From positions 1 through 16,985 of the forward strand of contig JBEKVE010000059.1 in assembly GCA_049514335.1 (NCBI GenBank): 16,985 bases of DNA, written 5' to 3'. A program made the translations under genes and the position numbers. Below, in pieces: positions 1 through 6,931 of the stretch. Each line of letters begins with the position of its first letter. Position 1 is the stretch's first letter. Origin of the DNA: JBEKVE01 sp049514335. Lineage in GTDB: Bacteria; Actinomycetota; Acidimicrobiia; Acidimicrobiales; UBA8190. The notes beneath the pieces are model-generated. The model was not told where the DNA came from and ran no database searches. It was given only the letters and a program-made list of their open reading frames with translations.

Positions 1-1
1 C

Positions 2-586
2 ATCGCCATCCCCACCTTCCTGGGTGTGTCCGGCTCGGCCAACGACCGTGCGGCACAGTCGAACCTGACCAACGCCCTGACCGAGGTGAAGGCGCTGTAC
101 CAGAACACCCAGTCCTACGCCATCCTCTCCCTGCCGTCGGCCACGCTGGCTGCTTCTGCTCCTGAGTTCACGTGGAGCCAGAACGCCGCCATCGCCACCG
201 AGGGCACCAGCCTGGTGAGCGAGTACCCGGTGGACGTCGCCTCGGCCGCCGACGGCCAGGGGGTCATCTTGGCCACCTACTCCAAGACCGGGACCTGCTG
301 GTACGTGGTGGACCTCGAGACGGCTCCGTCCGGGACCAAGCTCACACCGGACACCGGTGGGACAGCGGTCTTCTACGGCGCCACGTCGGGCGCGGATGCC
401 CAGGAGAACGGCGGTGCAGCGTTCACCCAGGCAGGCGTGTACTACGCGCAGGTTGCCAACGCTACGAACCACGCCTCGTCCGGCCTTCCGGCCGGACTGG
501 CCGAGACGTGCAACGCCTCGAACCCGATGACAGTCACGGGCCAGTGGAACTGGGGTACCTCGTACTCCAACGCTCCCCAAGGCTGA
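2..586 (+). CDS. Type IV pilin / prepilin-like protein, 5'-truncated by the window edge
   Basis: The frame is open from the first complete codon and begins IAIPTFLG, followed by ANDRAAQSNLTNALTEVKA. This is the end of the conserved hydrophobic N-terminal helix of type IV pilins and pseudopilins plus the start of the amphipathic alpha-1 helix. The prepilin peptidase site (usually GFTLIE) and the first part of the helix lie before the window. About 194 residues are visible. The rest is a Ser/Thr/Gly/Ala-rich globular head with two cysteines, in TCWYV and ETCNAS, which could form the C-terminal disulfide loop usual in pilins. Pilins are inserted in the membrane, cut at the Gly-Phe site and polymerised into fibres used for adhesion, motility or DNA uptake. 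Whether this is a major pilin or a minor pseudopilin cannot be told, because the neighbouring pil genes are off-window. The gene converges on the ftsH-like gene across a strong hairpin. Confidence 0.85.
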   Translation: MAIPTFLGVSGSANDRAAQSNLTNALTEVKALYQNTQSYAILSLPSATLAASAPEFTWSQNAAIATEGTSLVSEYPVDVASAADGQGVILATYSKTGTCWYVVDLETAPSGTKLTPDTGGTAVFYGATSGADAQENGGAAFTQAGVYYAQVANATNHASSGLPAGLAETCNASNPMTVTGQWNWGTSYSNAPQG

Positions 587-628
587 CACGCCAACGCCGG
601 GCAACGTCCCGGTGTGCACGGAAGTGTT

Positions 629-662
629 GACTGTGGCTCCCGCTTCGGCGGGGGCCACAGTC
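629..662. terminator. UUCG-capped 15-bp hairpin between convergent genes, likely bidirectional terminator
   Basis: GACTGTGGCTCCCGC (629-643) pairs with GCGGGGGCCACAGTC (648-662) around a TTCG tetraloop. All 15 positions pair, with one T-G wobble. It lies 42 bases after the pilin stop and 15 bases beyond the stop of the convergent ftsH-like gene. There is no U-tract on either side, which is common for actinobacterial intrinsic terminators. The symmetric stem could serve both transcripts. Confidence 0.75.
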
Positions 663-677
663 GCGTTCGGGCGTCGC

Positions 678-2585
678 TCAGGTGGGCAGGTCGATGGTGA
701 CCGGTGCGGCCGCAGCGGCCGCCTTGATCACGTCGATGATCTCCACGCCGACCAGCTCGTCGCGCTCGAGCAGCGCATCGCGCAGGGCCTCGACGATGTG
801 GCGGTTGGCCTCGAGCATGGCGCGCACGTCGTCCTTGGCCTCGTGCAGCATGCGGTCGACCTCCTCGCGCCCGGCGTCGTTGGCGGTGACCTTGGCCACG
901 ATGTTGCCCGGCATGTCGAGGGCGGCCGACGAGATGAGCGTGCTCCCCATGCCCAGGCTGCCCACCATCTGGCAGGCGGCGGTGGTGGCGGCCTGGAGGT
1001 CGGCGGCCACGCCCGAGCTCGTCTCGCCGAAGAACAGCTCCTCGGCCGCCATCCCGCCGAAGGCGATCTGGATGAGCGCCATGATCTCCGAGCGCGTCTT
1101 GGTGAAGCGCTCCTCCTCCTCGGAGTGTGACAAGAGCCCGAGGGCGTCCTTGCGCTTCACGACCGACAGCACTTCCATCTTGCGGCCCTTGCCCACCAGC
1201 CACGCCACCGTGGCGTGGCCCGACTCGTGCGTGGCGATGGTGCGCCGCTCGGCCTCGGCGTACTCCACCGGTTGGGCGAGCCCGATCTCCTCGGTCATCT
1301 TGGCCTGCTGGATGTCGGCCCACGACAGGGCCGGGGCGTCGCGACGAAGCGCCCACACCAGGGCCTCGTCCAGCAGATGCTCGAGCATGACCGGTGAGTA
1401 GCCGAAGGTCATGGCGGCCAGGGTGTCGCGCCGGGCCGGGTCGTCGAGGTCGGCATCGTGGGCCTTCTTGTCCAGGTAGTAGTCGAGGATCTCGCGCCGG
1501 CCCGCCTTGGACGGCAGGTCGAAGTAGATGGAGCGGTCGAAACGCCCCGGTCGCACGAGGGCCGGGTCGAGGTCGTCGGCCCGGTTGGTGGCCCCGATGA
1601 CGAGGATGTTGGCGGGCGGCGCCACCGGCTTGCGCAGGTGGCGGCCCGGCGGCAGCCAGGCGTTCACGACGTCGACGAGCGCACCCTTGAGGCGCACGCC
1701 GGCCGGCGGCTGGTCGAAGGACTGCAGCTGGATCAACAACTCGTTCACCACGCCGGCCACACCGTCGTGATGGCGCCCGGTCCCCATGCCGCCCCGGGCA
1801 CCGCCGATGGCGTCGATCTCCTCGATGAAGCCGATGGCGCCGCCCTCGCGCCGGGCATAGGTGCGCAGCTCCTTGAAGTACGACCGGATCTTGCGGTTGG
1901 TCTGGCCGTAGAACATGGACTGGAACGCCGACGACGACACGAACAGGAAGGGCACGCCCGCCTCGCGGGCCATGGCTTTGGCCATGTAGGTCTTCCCCGT
2001 CCCGGGCGGCCCCTCGAACAGGATGGCGCGGCGGGCAGAGCCCCCCATGTGCTCGGCGAAGGTGCGATGGGCGAGGAAGAGGTTGAGGGTCTTCACCACC
2101 TCGTCGACGAGCACGGGGGCGCCACGGACGTCGTCGAGCGACACGGTGATCTCGGACGGGCGGTACAGGACGTGCGGCGAGCGACCGGCGCCCAGCATGG
2201 GCACGACGATCACGCACGCCAGCAGGGCGATGAGGATGATCCCCGGGAGATAGGGGACCATGCCCGAGGGGACGTGCGGCAGCCCGAAGGCACCGCGGTG
2301 CAGCACCAGTGCCCGCACCAGGAGCCAGGCGGCCACCGGCGTGAGGACGATGGCCAGCCGGCGGATCCGGCGCTGGCGGCCGCGCTCGCGCGAGGCGCCG
2401 ACATCGGCGGTGGCCACCTTGGCCACGCCCGCCTGGCTGAGCGAGCGCAGCGCCGTCGGGGCCCCGGCACGGGGATCGGCCTGCAAGGGATTGACCGTGT
2501 CGGCGGGGACCGGATCGGCCTGGAGCGCTCCGGCCCGGCCGGGCCCCGCTCCTCGTGGGTCCCCGTGGTCCCGGTGCTCGTTCAT
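678..2585 (-). CDS. FtsH-like membrane-anchored AAA+ ATP-dependent zinc metalloprotease (atypical)
   Basis: This 635-residue protein carries the full FtsH domain order. Two hydrophobic segments lie at about 77-95 and 109-132. The AAA+ module has Walker A GPPGTGKT (192-199), a pore-loop-like MFYG (224-227), Walker B region FIEEID (253-258) and the SRH region GATNR...RPGRFDR (331-351). The M41 peptidase has zinc motif HESGH (453-457), with a likely third ligand Asp529 in GVAADLQ. The family degrades misfolded and regulatory membrane or cytosolic proteins at the membrane face. Three features are odd. The Walker B aspartate is Glu. About 33 extra residues (roughly 292-325) sit between the Walker B/helix region and the SRH. 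The two membrane segments are joined by only about 15 residues, where classical FtsH has an extracytoplasmic domain of roughly 70. The N-terminus (1-70) is Pro/Ala/Asp-rich and probably disordered. ATG start: AGGGG ends 6 bases upstream. It may be a divergent FtsH paralogue rather than the housekeeping copy, so no symbol is given. Confidence 0.9.
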   Translation of the reverse strand: MNEHRDHGDPRGAGPGRAGALQADPVPADTVNPLQADPRAGAPTALRSLSQAGVAKVATADVGASRERGRQRRIRRLAIVLTPVAAWLLVRALVLHRGAFGLPHVPSGMVPYLPGIILIALLACVIVVPMLGAGRSPHVLYRPSEITVSLDDVRGAPVLVDEVVKTLNLFLAHRTFAEHMGGSARRAILFEGPPGTGKTYMAKAMAREAGVPFLFVSSSAFQSMFYGQTNRKIRSYFKELRTYARREGGAIGFIEEIDAIGGARGGMGTGRHHDGVAGVVNELLIQLQSFDQPPAGVRLKGALVDVVNAWLPPGRHLRKPVAPPANILVIGATNRADDLDPALVRPGRFDRSIYFDLPSKAGRREILDYYLDKKAHDADLDDPARRDTLAAMTFGYSPVMLEHLLDEALVWALRRDAPALSWADIQQAKMTEEIGLAQPVEYAEAERRTIATHESGHATVAWLVGKGRKMEVLSVVKRKDALGLLSHSEEEERFTKTRSEIMALIQIAFGGMAAEELFFGETSSGVAADLQAATTAACQMVGSLGMGSTLISSAALDMPGNIVAKVTANDAGREEVDRMLHEAKDDVRAMLEANRHIVEALRDALLERDELVGVEIIDVIKAAAAAAPVTIDLPT

Positions 2586-2783
2586 CGCCTACCCCTGTTC
2601 CCCTTGCCGCCCCCGGCCCGGTACGACGGCCGGTCAGGCGGATGCGCTGCGTCGCTGACAGGTGCTCACAGGGTTCCGCCCCCCGTGGCCATCACTCTCC
2701 GTGTTGGTTCTAACGCCGTGCCCAACCTCGGATCAACTCGACCCCAACTCGGTTGCGGGCGTGCCGAGCCAACGGACGCCCCT

Positions 2784-2842
2784 CCGGACCTGGACCCGTC
2801 CCCTGGACTGCCGGGCGCACCGGGCCGTCGGGGCAGGTCCGG
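2784..2842 (-). terminator. Inverted repeat just after the carboxyltransferase stop, possible terminator
   Basis: CCGGACCTG (2784-2792) and CAGGTCCGG (2834-2842) form a perfect 9-bp inverted repeat enclosing 41 GC-rich bases. On the minus strand the stem begins 2 bases after the TGA of the carboxyltransferase gene. There is no U-tract. The rest of the 259-base gap (2586-2844) shows no coding signal on either strand and must hold the upstream region of the ftsH-like gene. Confidence 0.3.
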
Positions 2843-2844
2843 TG

Positions 2845-4212
2845 TCACATGGGGCCGGCGTCGTGCTTTCGGGCCGACAGCAGCTCACGGCGCGAGGCGA
2901 TGGTGCGCAGCGCCCGCACCAGCACGCACCGGGTCTGCGCCGGGTCGATGACCTCGTCCACGAACCCCCGCTCCGCCGCCACCCACGGGGTGAGCAGCTC
3001 GGCCTCGTAGCGCTCCTCGAGCAGGCGGCGCTCGTCGTCGCCCGCCCCCCGGGCCAGGATCTGGGCCGCCCCCCGCGCACCCATGACGGCGATCTCGGCC
3101 GAGGGCCACGCCAGGCACAGGTCGTTCCCCATGCCCTTGGAGTCCATGACGATGTAGGCCCCGCCGTAGGCCTTGCGCAGCACCAGGCACAGGCGGGGGA
3201 CGCTGGCCTCGGCATAGGCGAAGGCGAGCTCGGCGCCGTGGCGGATCATGCCCCGCCACTCGAGGTCCTTGCCGGGGAGGAACCCCGGAGTGTCGACGAG
3301 CGTGACGATCGGGAGGTTGAAGCTGTCGCAGAAGCGGACGAAGCGCGCCGCCTTCTGGGAGGCGGCGATGTCGAGCGTCCCGGCCAGGGAGCGGGGCTGG
3401 TTGGCCACCACCCCCACCGGCGCCCCGCCCAGGGCGGCGAGCGCGGTGACCATGTGCGGCGCCCAGGCGGCGCGCAGCTCGAGCAGCTCGCCGTCGTCGA
3501 CGAAGGCGCGCACCACGTCGCGCACGTCGTAGGAGGCCGACGCGGCGGCGGGGATGACCGATCCGAGCTCGGGCGTGAGGCGCTCGCCGGGGTCGTCGGT
3601 GAGAAGAGCCGGCGCCGGCGCGTCGGCATGGTCGGGCAGATAGGCGAGGACGGCGCCGAGGAGATCGGCCACCGCCTCGTCGTCGGGGGCGAGGAGCGCG
3701 CACAGGCCGCTACGGGTGGCGTGCATGGTGGCCCCGCCCAGCTCGGCCGGGCTCACCCGCTCACCCGTGAACCCCTCCACCACATCGGGCCCCGACACGA
3801 AGGCGAACGCCTCGGGCGTCATGACGGTGAGGTCGGCCAGGCCCAGCAAGAGGGCCGGGCCCGACAGGGCGGGACCCGTCACGGCGGCGAGCACGGGCAC
3901 CGTGCCCGAGCAGGCGGCGATGGCCGCCGCCGCACGCCCCCAGCCGTCGAGGGCGTCGAGGCCCTCGGTGACCTCGGCCCCCGACGACGACACCACCACC
4001 ACCAGCGGGAGGCGCTCCTCCAGGGCGTGGTGGGCGGCCTCGGCGATGGTCATGCCGTCGGCCCGGCTGAGCGCGCCGCGGTGGCGCTCCGACACCGAGC
4101 GGGCCACCACCACGGTGCGCCCGCCCACCACGTCGATCCCGGCGCGCACGGTCCCCGGGACGTGGGCGCGTAGCGTGAGGTGCGACACGGGAGCCGCGGA
4201 CGCAGTCGCCAC
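2845..4212 (-). CDS. Acyl-CoA carboxylase carboxyltransferase (beta) subunit-like protein
   Basis: This 455-residue protein shows both crotonase-like halves of biotin-dependent carboxyltransferases. In the N-half, VLAAVTGPALSGPALLLGLA (107-126) and FVSGPDVVEGFTGE (138-151) match the family's GP-GGA and GPDVV-TGE stretches. In the C-half are VDTPGFLPG (306-314), IRHGAELAFAYAEA (323-336), RKAYGGAYIVMDSKGMG (346-362) and WPSAEIAVMGARGA (369-382), the acyl-CoA and carboxybiotin binding core. The family transfers CO2 from carboxybiotin to acetyl-, propionyl- or similar acyl-CoA in the cytoplasm. It is shorter than typical PccB/AccD beta subunits (about 510-530 residues), mainly at the N-terminus. 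No alpha subunit (biotin carboxylase/BCCP) gene is adjacent, so the substrate is unknown. Start is GTG without a Shine-Dalgarno. A promoter with correctly spaced -35 and -10 ends 8 bases before it, so the mRNA is probably leaderless. It is divergent from the dehydrogenase operon. Confidence 0.87.
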   Translation of the reverse strand: MATASAAPVSHLTLRAHVPGTVRAGIDVVGGRTVVVARSVSERHRGALSRADGMTIAEAAHHALEERLPLVVVVSSSGAEVTEGLDALDGWGRAAAAIAACSGTVPVLAAVTGPALSGPALLLGLADLTVMTPEAFAFVSGPDVVEGFTGERVSPAELGGATMHATRSGLCALLAPDDEAVADLLGAVLAYLPDHADAPAPALLTDDPGERLTPELGSVIPAAASASYDVRDVVRAFVDDGELLELRAAWAPHMVTALAALGGAPVGVVANQPRSLAGTLDIAASQKAARFVRFCDSFNLPIVTLVDTPGFLPGKDLEWRGMIRHGAELAFAYAEASVPRLCLVLRKAYGGAYIVMDSKGMGNDLCLAWPSAEIAVMGARGAAQILARGAGDDERRLLEERYEAELLTPWVAAERGFVDEVIDPAQTRCVLVRALRTIASRRELLSARKHDAGPM

Positions 4213-4220
4213 CGTGGGCC

Positions 4221-4249
4221 ATGCTACGGAGGGCGCCCGCCCGTGTCAT
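4221..4249 (-). promoter_or_regulatory. Promoter of the carboxyltransferase gene, giving a leaderless start
   Basis: On the minus strand, ATGACA (4249-4244, 5 of 6 to TTGACA) is followed by a 17-base spacer and TAGCAT (4226-4221, TANNNT type). Eight bases then separate the -10 from the GTG start at 4212. A transcript starting 7-9 bases after the -10 would begin at or within 1-2 bases of the start codon, as in the leaderless genes common in actinobacteria. The promoter overlaps the 5' leader of the divergent dehydrogenase operon, so the two may interfere. Confidence 0.65.
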
Positions 4250-4272
4250 GCCGGAGGGCGGGAGGGACGTCG

Positions 4273-5325
4273 ATGCGTGCATGCGTGATGCGCCAGGGCC
4301 GGCTCGTGGTGGACGAGGTGGCCGATCCGGTGCCGCAGAGCGGCCAGATGCTCGTGCGCACCCTGGCCTGTGGGATCTGCGGGTCCGATCTCCACTTCCT
4401 GCGCCACGGTGAGGCCATGGTGCAGATGACGGCGGACATGGCACCGTCCATGGGCGGACTGTCCATGGGCATGTCGGCCATCGACCTGTCCGGCGACATC
4501 GTCATGGGCCACGAGTTCTGCGCCGAGGTGCTCGAGCTCGGGCCGGACACCGACGGCCCGGCGCCGGGGACGCCCGTGGTGTCGGTGCCCGTGCTGCTGT
4601 CGTCGACGGGCCTGCACCAGCTGGCGTACAACAACGCCTTCCCCGGCGGCTACGGCGAGTACATGCTGCTGTCGGCGCCGCTCGCCCTGCCCGTCCCGAA
4701 CGGCCTCGACGCCCGCCGGGCCGCGCTCACCGAGCCGCTGGCGGTCGGCATCCACGCCGCGGCGAGCTCCGGGGCCACCGCCGGCCACGGAGCCGTGGTG
4801 CTCGGGTGCGGTCCGGTGGGCCTGGCCGTGGTGGCGGCGCTGCGGGCCGCCGGGCTCGAGGTGGTGGTGGCCGCCGACCCCTCACCGGTGCGCCGGGCCA
4901 TGGCCCTCACCATGGGGGCCACCGATTCGGTCGACCCGGGGGAGGAGGGTGCGCTCGACGCCTGGCGCCGTGTCGACGGGCGGCGGCCCCTCGTGGCCTT
5001 CGAGGCGGTGGGGGTTCCGGGCATGCTCCAGCAGCTGCTGCGCGACGTGCCACCGGCCACGCGGGTGACGGTGGTGGGGGTGTGCATGGAGCCGGACCGC
5101 ATCCAACCGTTCTTCGCCGTGGCCAAGGAGCTGTCGCTGCAATTCGTGTTCGCCTACCGCCCCGACGAGTTCGCCCACGCCCTGCGGGCCATCGCCGAGG
5201 GCGACGTCGACGTCTCGGCCATGATCACCTCGAGCGTGGACATAGACGGCGTGCCCGGCGCCTTCGAGGCGCTCGCCCACCCCGACGAGCAGGTGAAGAT
5301 CCTGGTGGAGCCGACGCCGGCGTGA
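4273..5325 (+). CDS. Zinc-type medium-chain alcohol/polyol dehydrogenase
   Basis: This 350-residue protein is of the MDR superfamily. Catalytic-zinc features are CGICGSDLH (33-41, ligand Cys36) and GHEF (79-82, His80-Glu81). The nucleotide-binding Rossmann motif is GCGPVG (178-183). These enzymes oxidise alcohols or polyols, or reduce aldehydes and ketones, with NAD(P). The structural-zinc lobe with four spaced cysteines is absent. The stretch 100-130 instead reads as a short Cys-free segment, and a Met-rich insert (about 50-68) follows the catalytic Cys region. The ATG at 4273 is chosen because GGAGG (4261-4265) lies 7 bases before it. An in-frame ATG at 4180 would add 31 non-homologous residues and run into the divergent gene. 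The stop overlaps the GTG of the next gene, so it is the first gene of a coupled three-gene operon. Substrate cannot be predicted. Confidence 0.88.
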   Translation: MRACVMRQGRLVVDEVADPVPQSGQMLVRTLACGICGSDLHFLRHGEAMVQMTADMAPSMGGLSMGMSAIDLSGDIVMGHEFCAEVLELGPDTDGPAPGTPVVSVPVLLSSTGLHQLAYNNAFPGGYGEYMLLSAPLALPVPNGLDARRAALTEPLAVGIHAAASSGATAGHGAVVLGCGPVGLAVVAALRAAGLEVVVAADPSPVRRAMALTMGATDSVDPGEEGALDAWRRVDGRRPLVAFEAVGVPGMLQQLLRDVPPATRVTVVGVCMEPDRIQPFFAVAKELSLQFVFAYRPDEFAHALRAIAEGDVDVSAMITSSVDIDGVPGAFEALAHPDEQVKILVEPTPA

Positions 5326-6401
5326 CCGACGCCGGCGTGACGGGGGGCGCCACGCGCTCGACCTGGCGGCGGGTCTGGCCGTTCCTCAAGTACGTGGTGG
5401 GCCTGGGTCTGGCCGCGCTCGCCCTGTGGGCCCTCACGGGACGGGAAGGGGAGCTGTCGGGCGCGTCGGGCTACTTCGACCACCTCCGTTGGGGGTGGGT
5501 GGGGCTGGCGGTGTTGGCCGAGGCCGGCTCGCTCGTCGCCTTCGCCCTCATCCAGCGGGTCCTGCTCGAGGCGGGCGGCGTGGTCGTACCCACCCGGCGC
5601 CTGACGGGCATCACCGTGGCGGCGACCGCCATCGCCAATTCGATACCGGCCGGGCCCGTGGTGTCGGCCGTCTTCACCTTCCGCCAGTACCGCTCCAGGG
5701 GTGCCGACGAGGCCCTGGCGGGCTGGACCCTGGCGGCGGTGTTCGTGGCCGCCTCGGTGAGCCTGGCCCTCGTGGCCGGGGTGGGCGTGGCCATCGCCGG
5801 GGCCGAGGGGGCGGGCCTCGACCTGGTGGGCGTCACCGTGGCCGTGCTCCTCGGGGCCCTCGCCATGGGAGCGGTCTTCTTGCAACGCCGGGTCCTCGTG
5901 TGGTTGGTGTCCGCCGTCGTGCGCACCTCCATCCGGCTCGTGCGCTGGCCCAAGGGGGAGGCGGCGCAGAACGCCGAACGCATCATCGAACGGCTGACGG
6001 TGGTCACCTTGTCGTTCCGCCAGGTGCTCGCCACCCTGGGGTGGGCCCTTGCCAACTGGGTCCTCGACTGCGGGTGTTTCGCCCTGTCGTTCACGGCCGT
6101 GGGTGCGGGCATCCCCTGGCGCGGTCTGCTGCTCGCCTACGGCGCCGGGCAGCTGGCCGCCAACCTCCCCATCACCCCCGGCGGCCTGGGCGTGGTGGAG
6201 GGCAGCCTCACCATCGCCCTGACCGAGTTCGGTGGGGCGCACGCGTCCACCTACGCGGCGGTCCTCGTCTACCGGATCCTGAGCTTCTGGCTCGAATTGC
6301 CCATCGGATGGGCGACGTGGGGGGCCTATGCGTGGGCGCGCCGCCCCGCCCGGGCCCGTACCGCGGTGCCCGCCCGTGTGGCAGAGGAGGTGACGCCGTG
6401 A
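5322..6401 (+). CDS. YbhN/UPF0104-type integral membrane protein (lysylphosphatidylglycerol synthase TM-domain family)
   Basis: A 359-residue polytopic membrane protein with about eight hydrophobic segments. The diagnostic stretch near the C-terminus, ANLPITPGGLGVVEGSLTIA, carries the P-x-x-PGG-G-x-x-E signature of the LPG-synthase transmembrane / UPF0104 family (Pfam PF03706-like). Members are flippase-like or of unknown function. The soluble aminoacyl-transferase domain of full MprF is not present. The GTG at 5322 overlaps the preceding dehydrogenase stop (GTGA), with GGTGGAG 11 bases upstream. A second GTG at 5337 lacks a ribosome site. The stop overlaps the next gene's GTG in the same way. 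Coupling with a dehydrogenase and a lipoprotein suggests an envelope-related job, but this is inference. Confidence 0.85.
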   Translation: MTDAGVTGGATRSTWRRVWPFLKYVVGLGLAALALWALTGREGELSGASGYFDHLRWGWVGLAVLAEAGSLVAFALIQRVLLEAGGVVVPTRRLTGITVAATAIANSIPAGPVVSAVFTFRQYRSRGADEALAGWTLAAVFVAASVSLALVAGVGVAIAGAEGAGLDLVGVTVAVLLGALAMGAVFLQRRVLVWLVSAVVRTSIRLVRWPKGEAAQNAERIIERLTVVTLSFRQVLATLGWALANWVLDCGCFALSFTAVGAGIPWRGLLLAYGAGQLAANLPITPGGLGVVEGSLTIALTEFGGAHASTYAAVLVYRILSFWLELPIGWATWGAYAWARRPARARTAVPARVAEEVTP

Positions 6402-6931
6402 CATGGCGACGCGTGGTGACGGCCGGGCTGGCGCTGAGCGTCGCCGCCCTCGCCCTGCCGGGGTGCGCCCGCAACACCCTGGGGACGACGTCGAGTCCCT
6501 GCTTCCAGGCGTTGCCCGTGGCCAAGGAGGCGGTGCACGGACGGGGGTCGTTCGTCGGCGTGCGCCTGGTGTCGGCGTCGGAGATGTCGAAGCTGCGCCG
6601 GCTGCGGGGTGTCATCGACCACCGGTCCCGCACACCGGTGCGCAACGTGTGCGTGGTGGGCTACAGCGGCACCTTCCGCCCCGACCAGGTCTCGCGGCCG
6701 GCGGGCACCGTCCCGGCAAGCGGTGTGGGGCACTTCGCCGTGGTCGTCGTGTCCAACCCGCAGAACAAGCTGCTCGCCACGGTGGTGCTCCAGCGCGAGC
6801 CGGTGCGCTTCCGCCATCTGGCCCTCGGTGAACCGCCTCGCGCTTCGGGTCCGGCCTCGGATGTGGCCGCAGGCGCCCGCCCGGCCCACGGCGCCGGCCC
6901 GACCGGACGGGGTGGCTCAGGGACCGCCTGA
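6398..6931 (+). CDS. Putative lipoprotein of unknown function
   Basis: A 177-residue protein whose first residues, MTWRRVVTAGLALSVAALAL, form a charged n-region and hydrophobic core. A lipobox LPGC follows (about residues 21-24), so it should be lipidated and anchored outside the membrane. The mature part has two further cysteines (SSPCFQ and RNVCVVGYSG), probably a disulfide, and an alternating beta-like pattern (HFAVVVVS, LLATVVL). The tail from about residue 145 is Gly/Ala/Pro-rich and looks disordered. I recognise no family. The GTG start at 6398 overlaps the previous stop (GTGA) and follows AGAGGAGG (6383-6390) by 7 bases, so this is the third coupled gene of the operon. The ORF in this frame extends upstream with no support. 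Its last 15 bases overlap the end of the convergent ctaG-like gene. Confidence 0.75.
   Translation: MTWRRVVTAGLALSVAALALPGCARNTLGTTSSPCFQALPVAKEAVHGRGSFVGVRLVSASEMSKLRRLRGVIDHRSRTPVRNVCVVGYSGTFRPDQVSRPAGTVPASGVGHFAVVVVSNPQNKLLATVVLQREPVRFRHLALGEPPRASGPASDVAAGARPAHGAGPTGRGGSGTA

Noticed and set aside
2708..2736. Possible ftsH promoter on the minus strand: TTGATC (2736-2731), then TTAGAA or TAGAAC
   Set aside because: The -35 is fair but neither -10 fits TANNNT, and the leader would be about 120 bases. Not strong enough to list.
1458..2951. 497-residue plus-strand ORF across the ftsH-like gene
   Set aside because: It is antisense to a protein with all FtsH motifs. The translation is His/Gly/Arg-rich low complexity, as expected for shadows at this GC.
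2662..4173. 503-residue plus-strand ORF antisense to the carboxyltransferase
   Set aside because: His/Arg/Gly-biased shadow; the minus strand carries conserved carboxyltransferase motifs and a good promoter.
4180..4272. 31-residue N-terminal extension of the dehydrogenase
   Set aside because: It would overlap the divergent gene's promoter and start. GGAGG sits 7 bases before ATG 4273.
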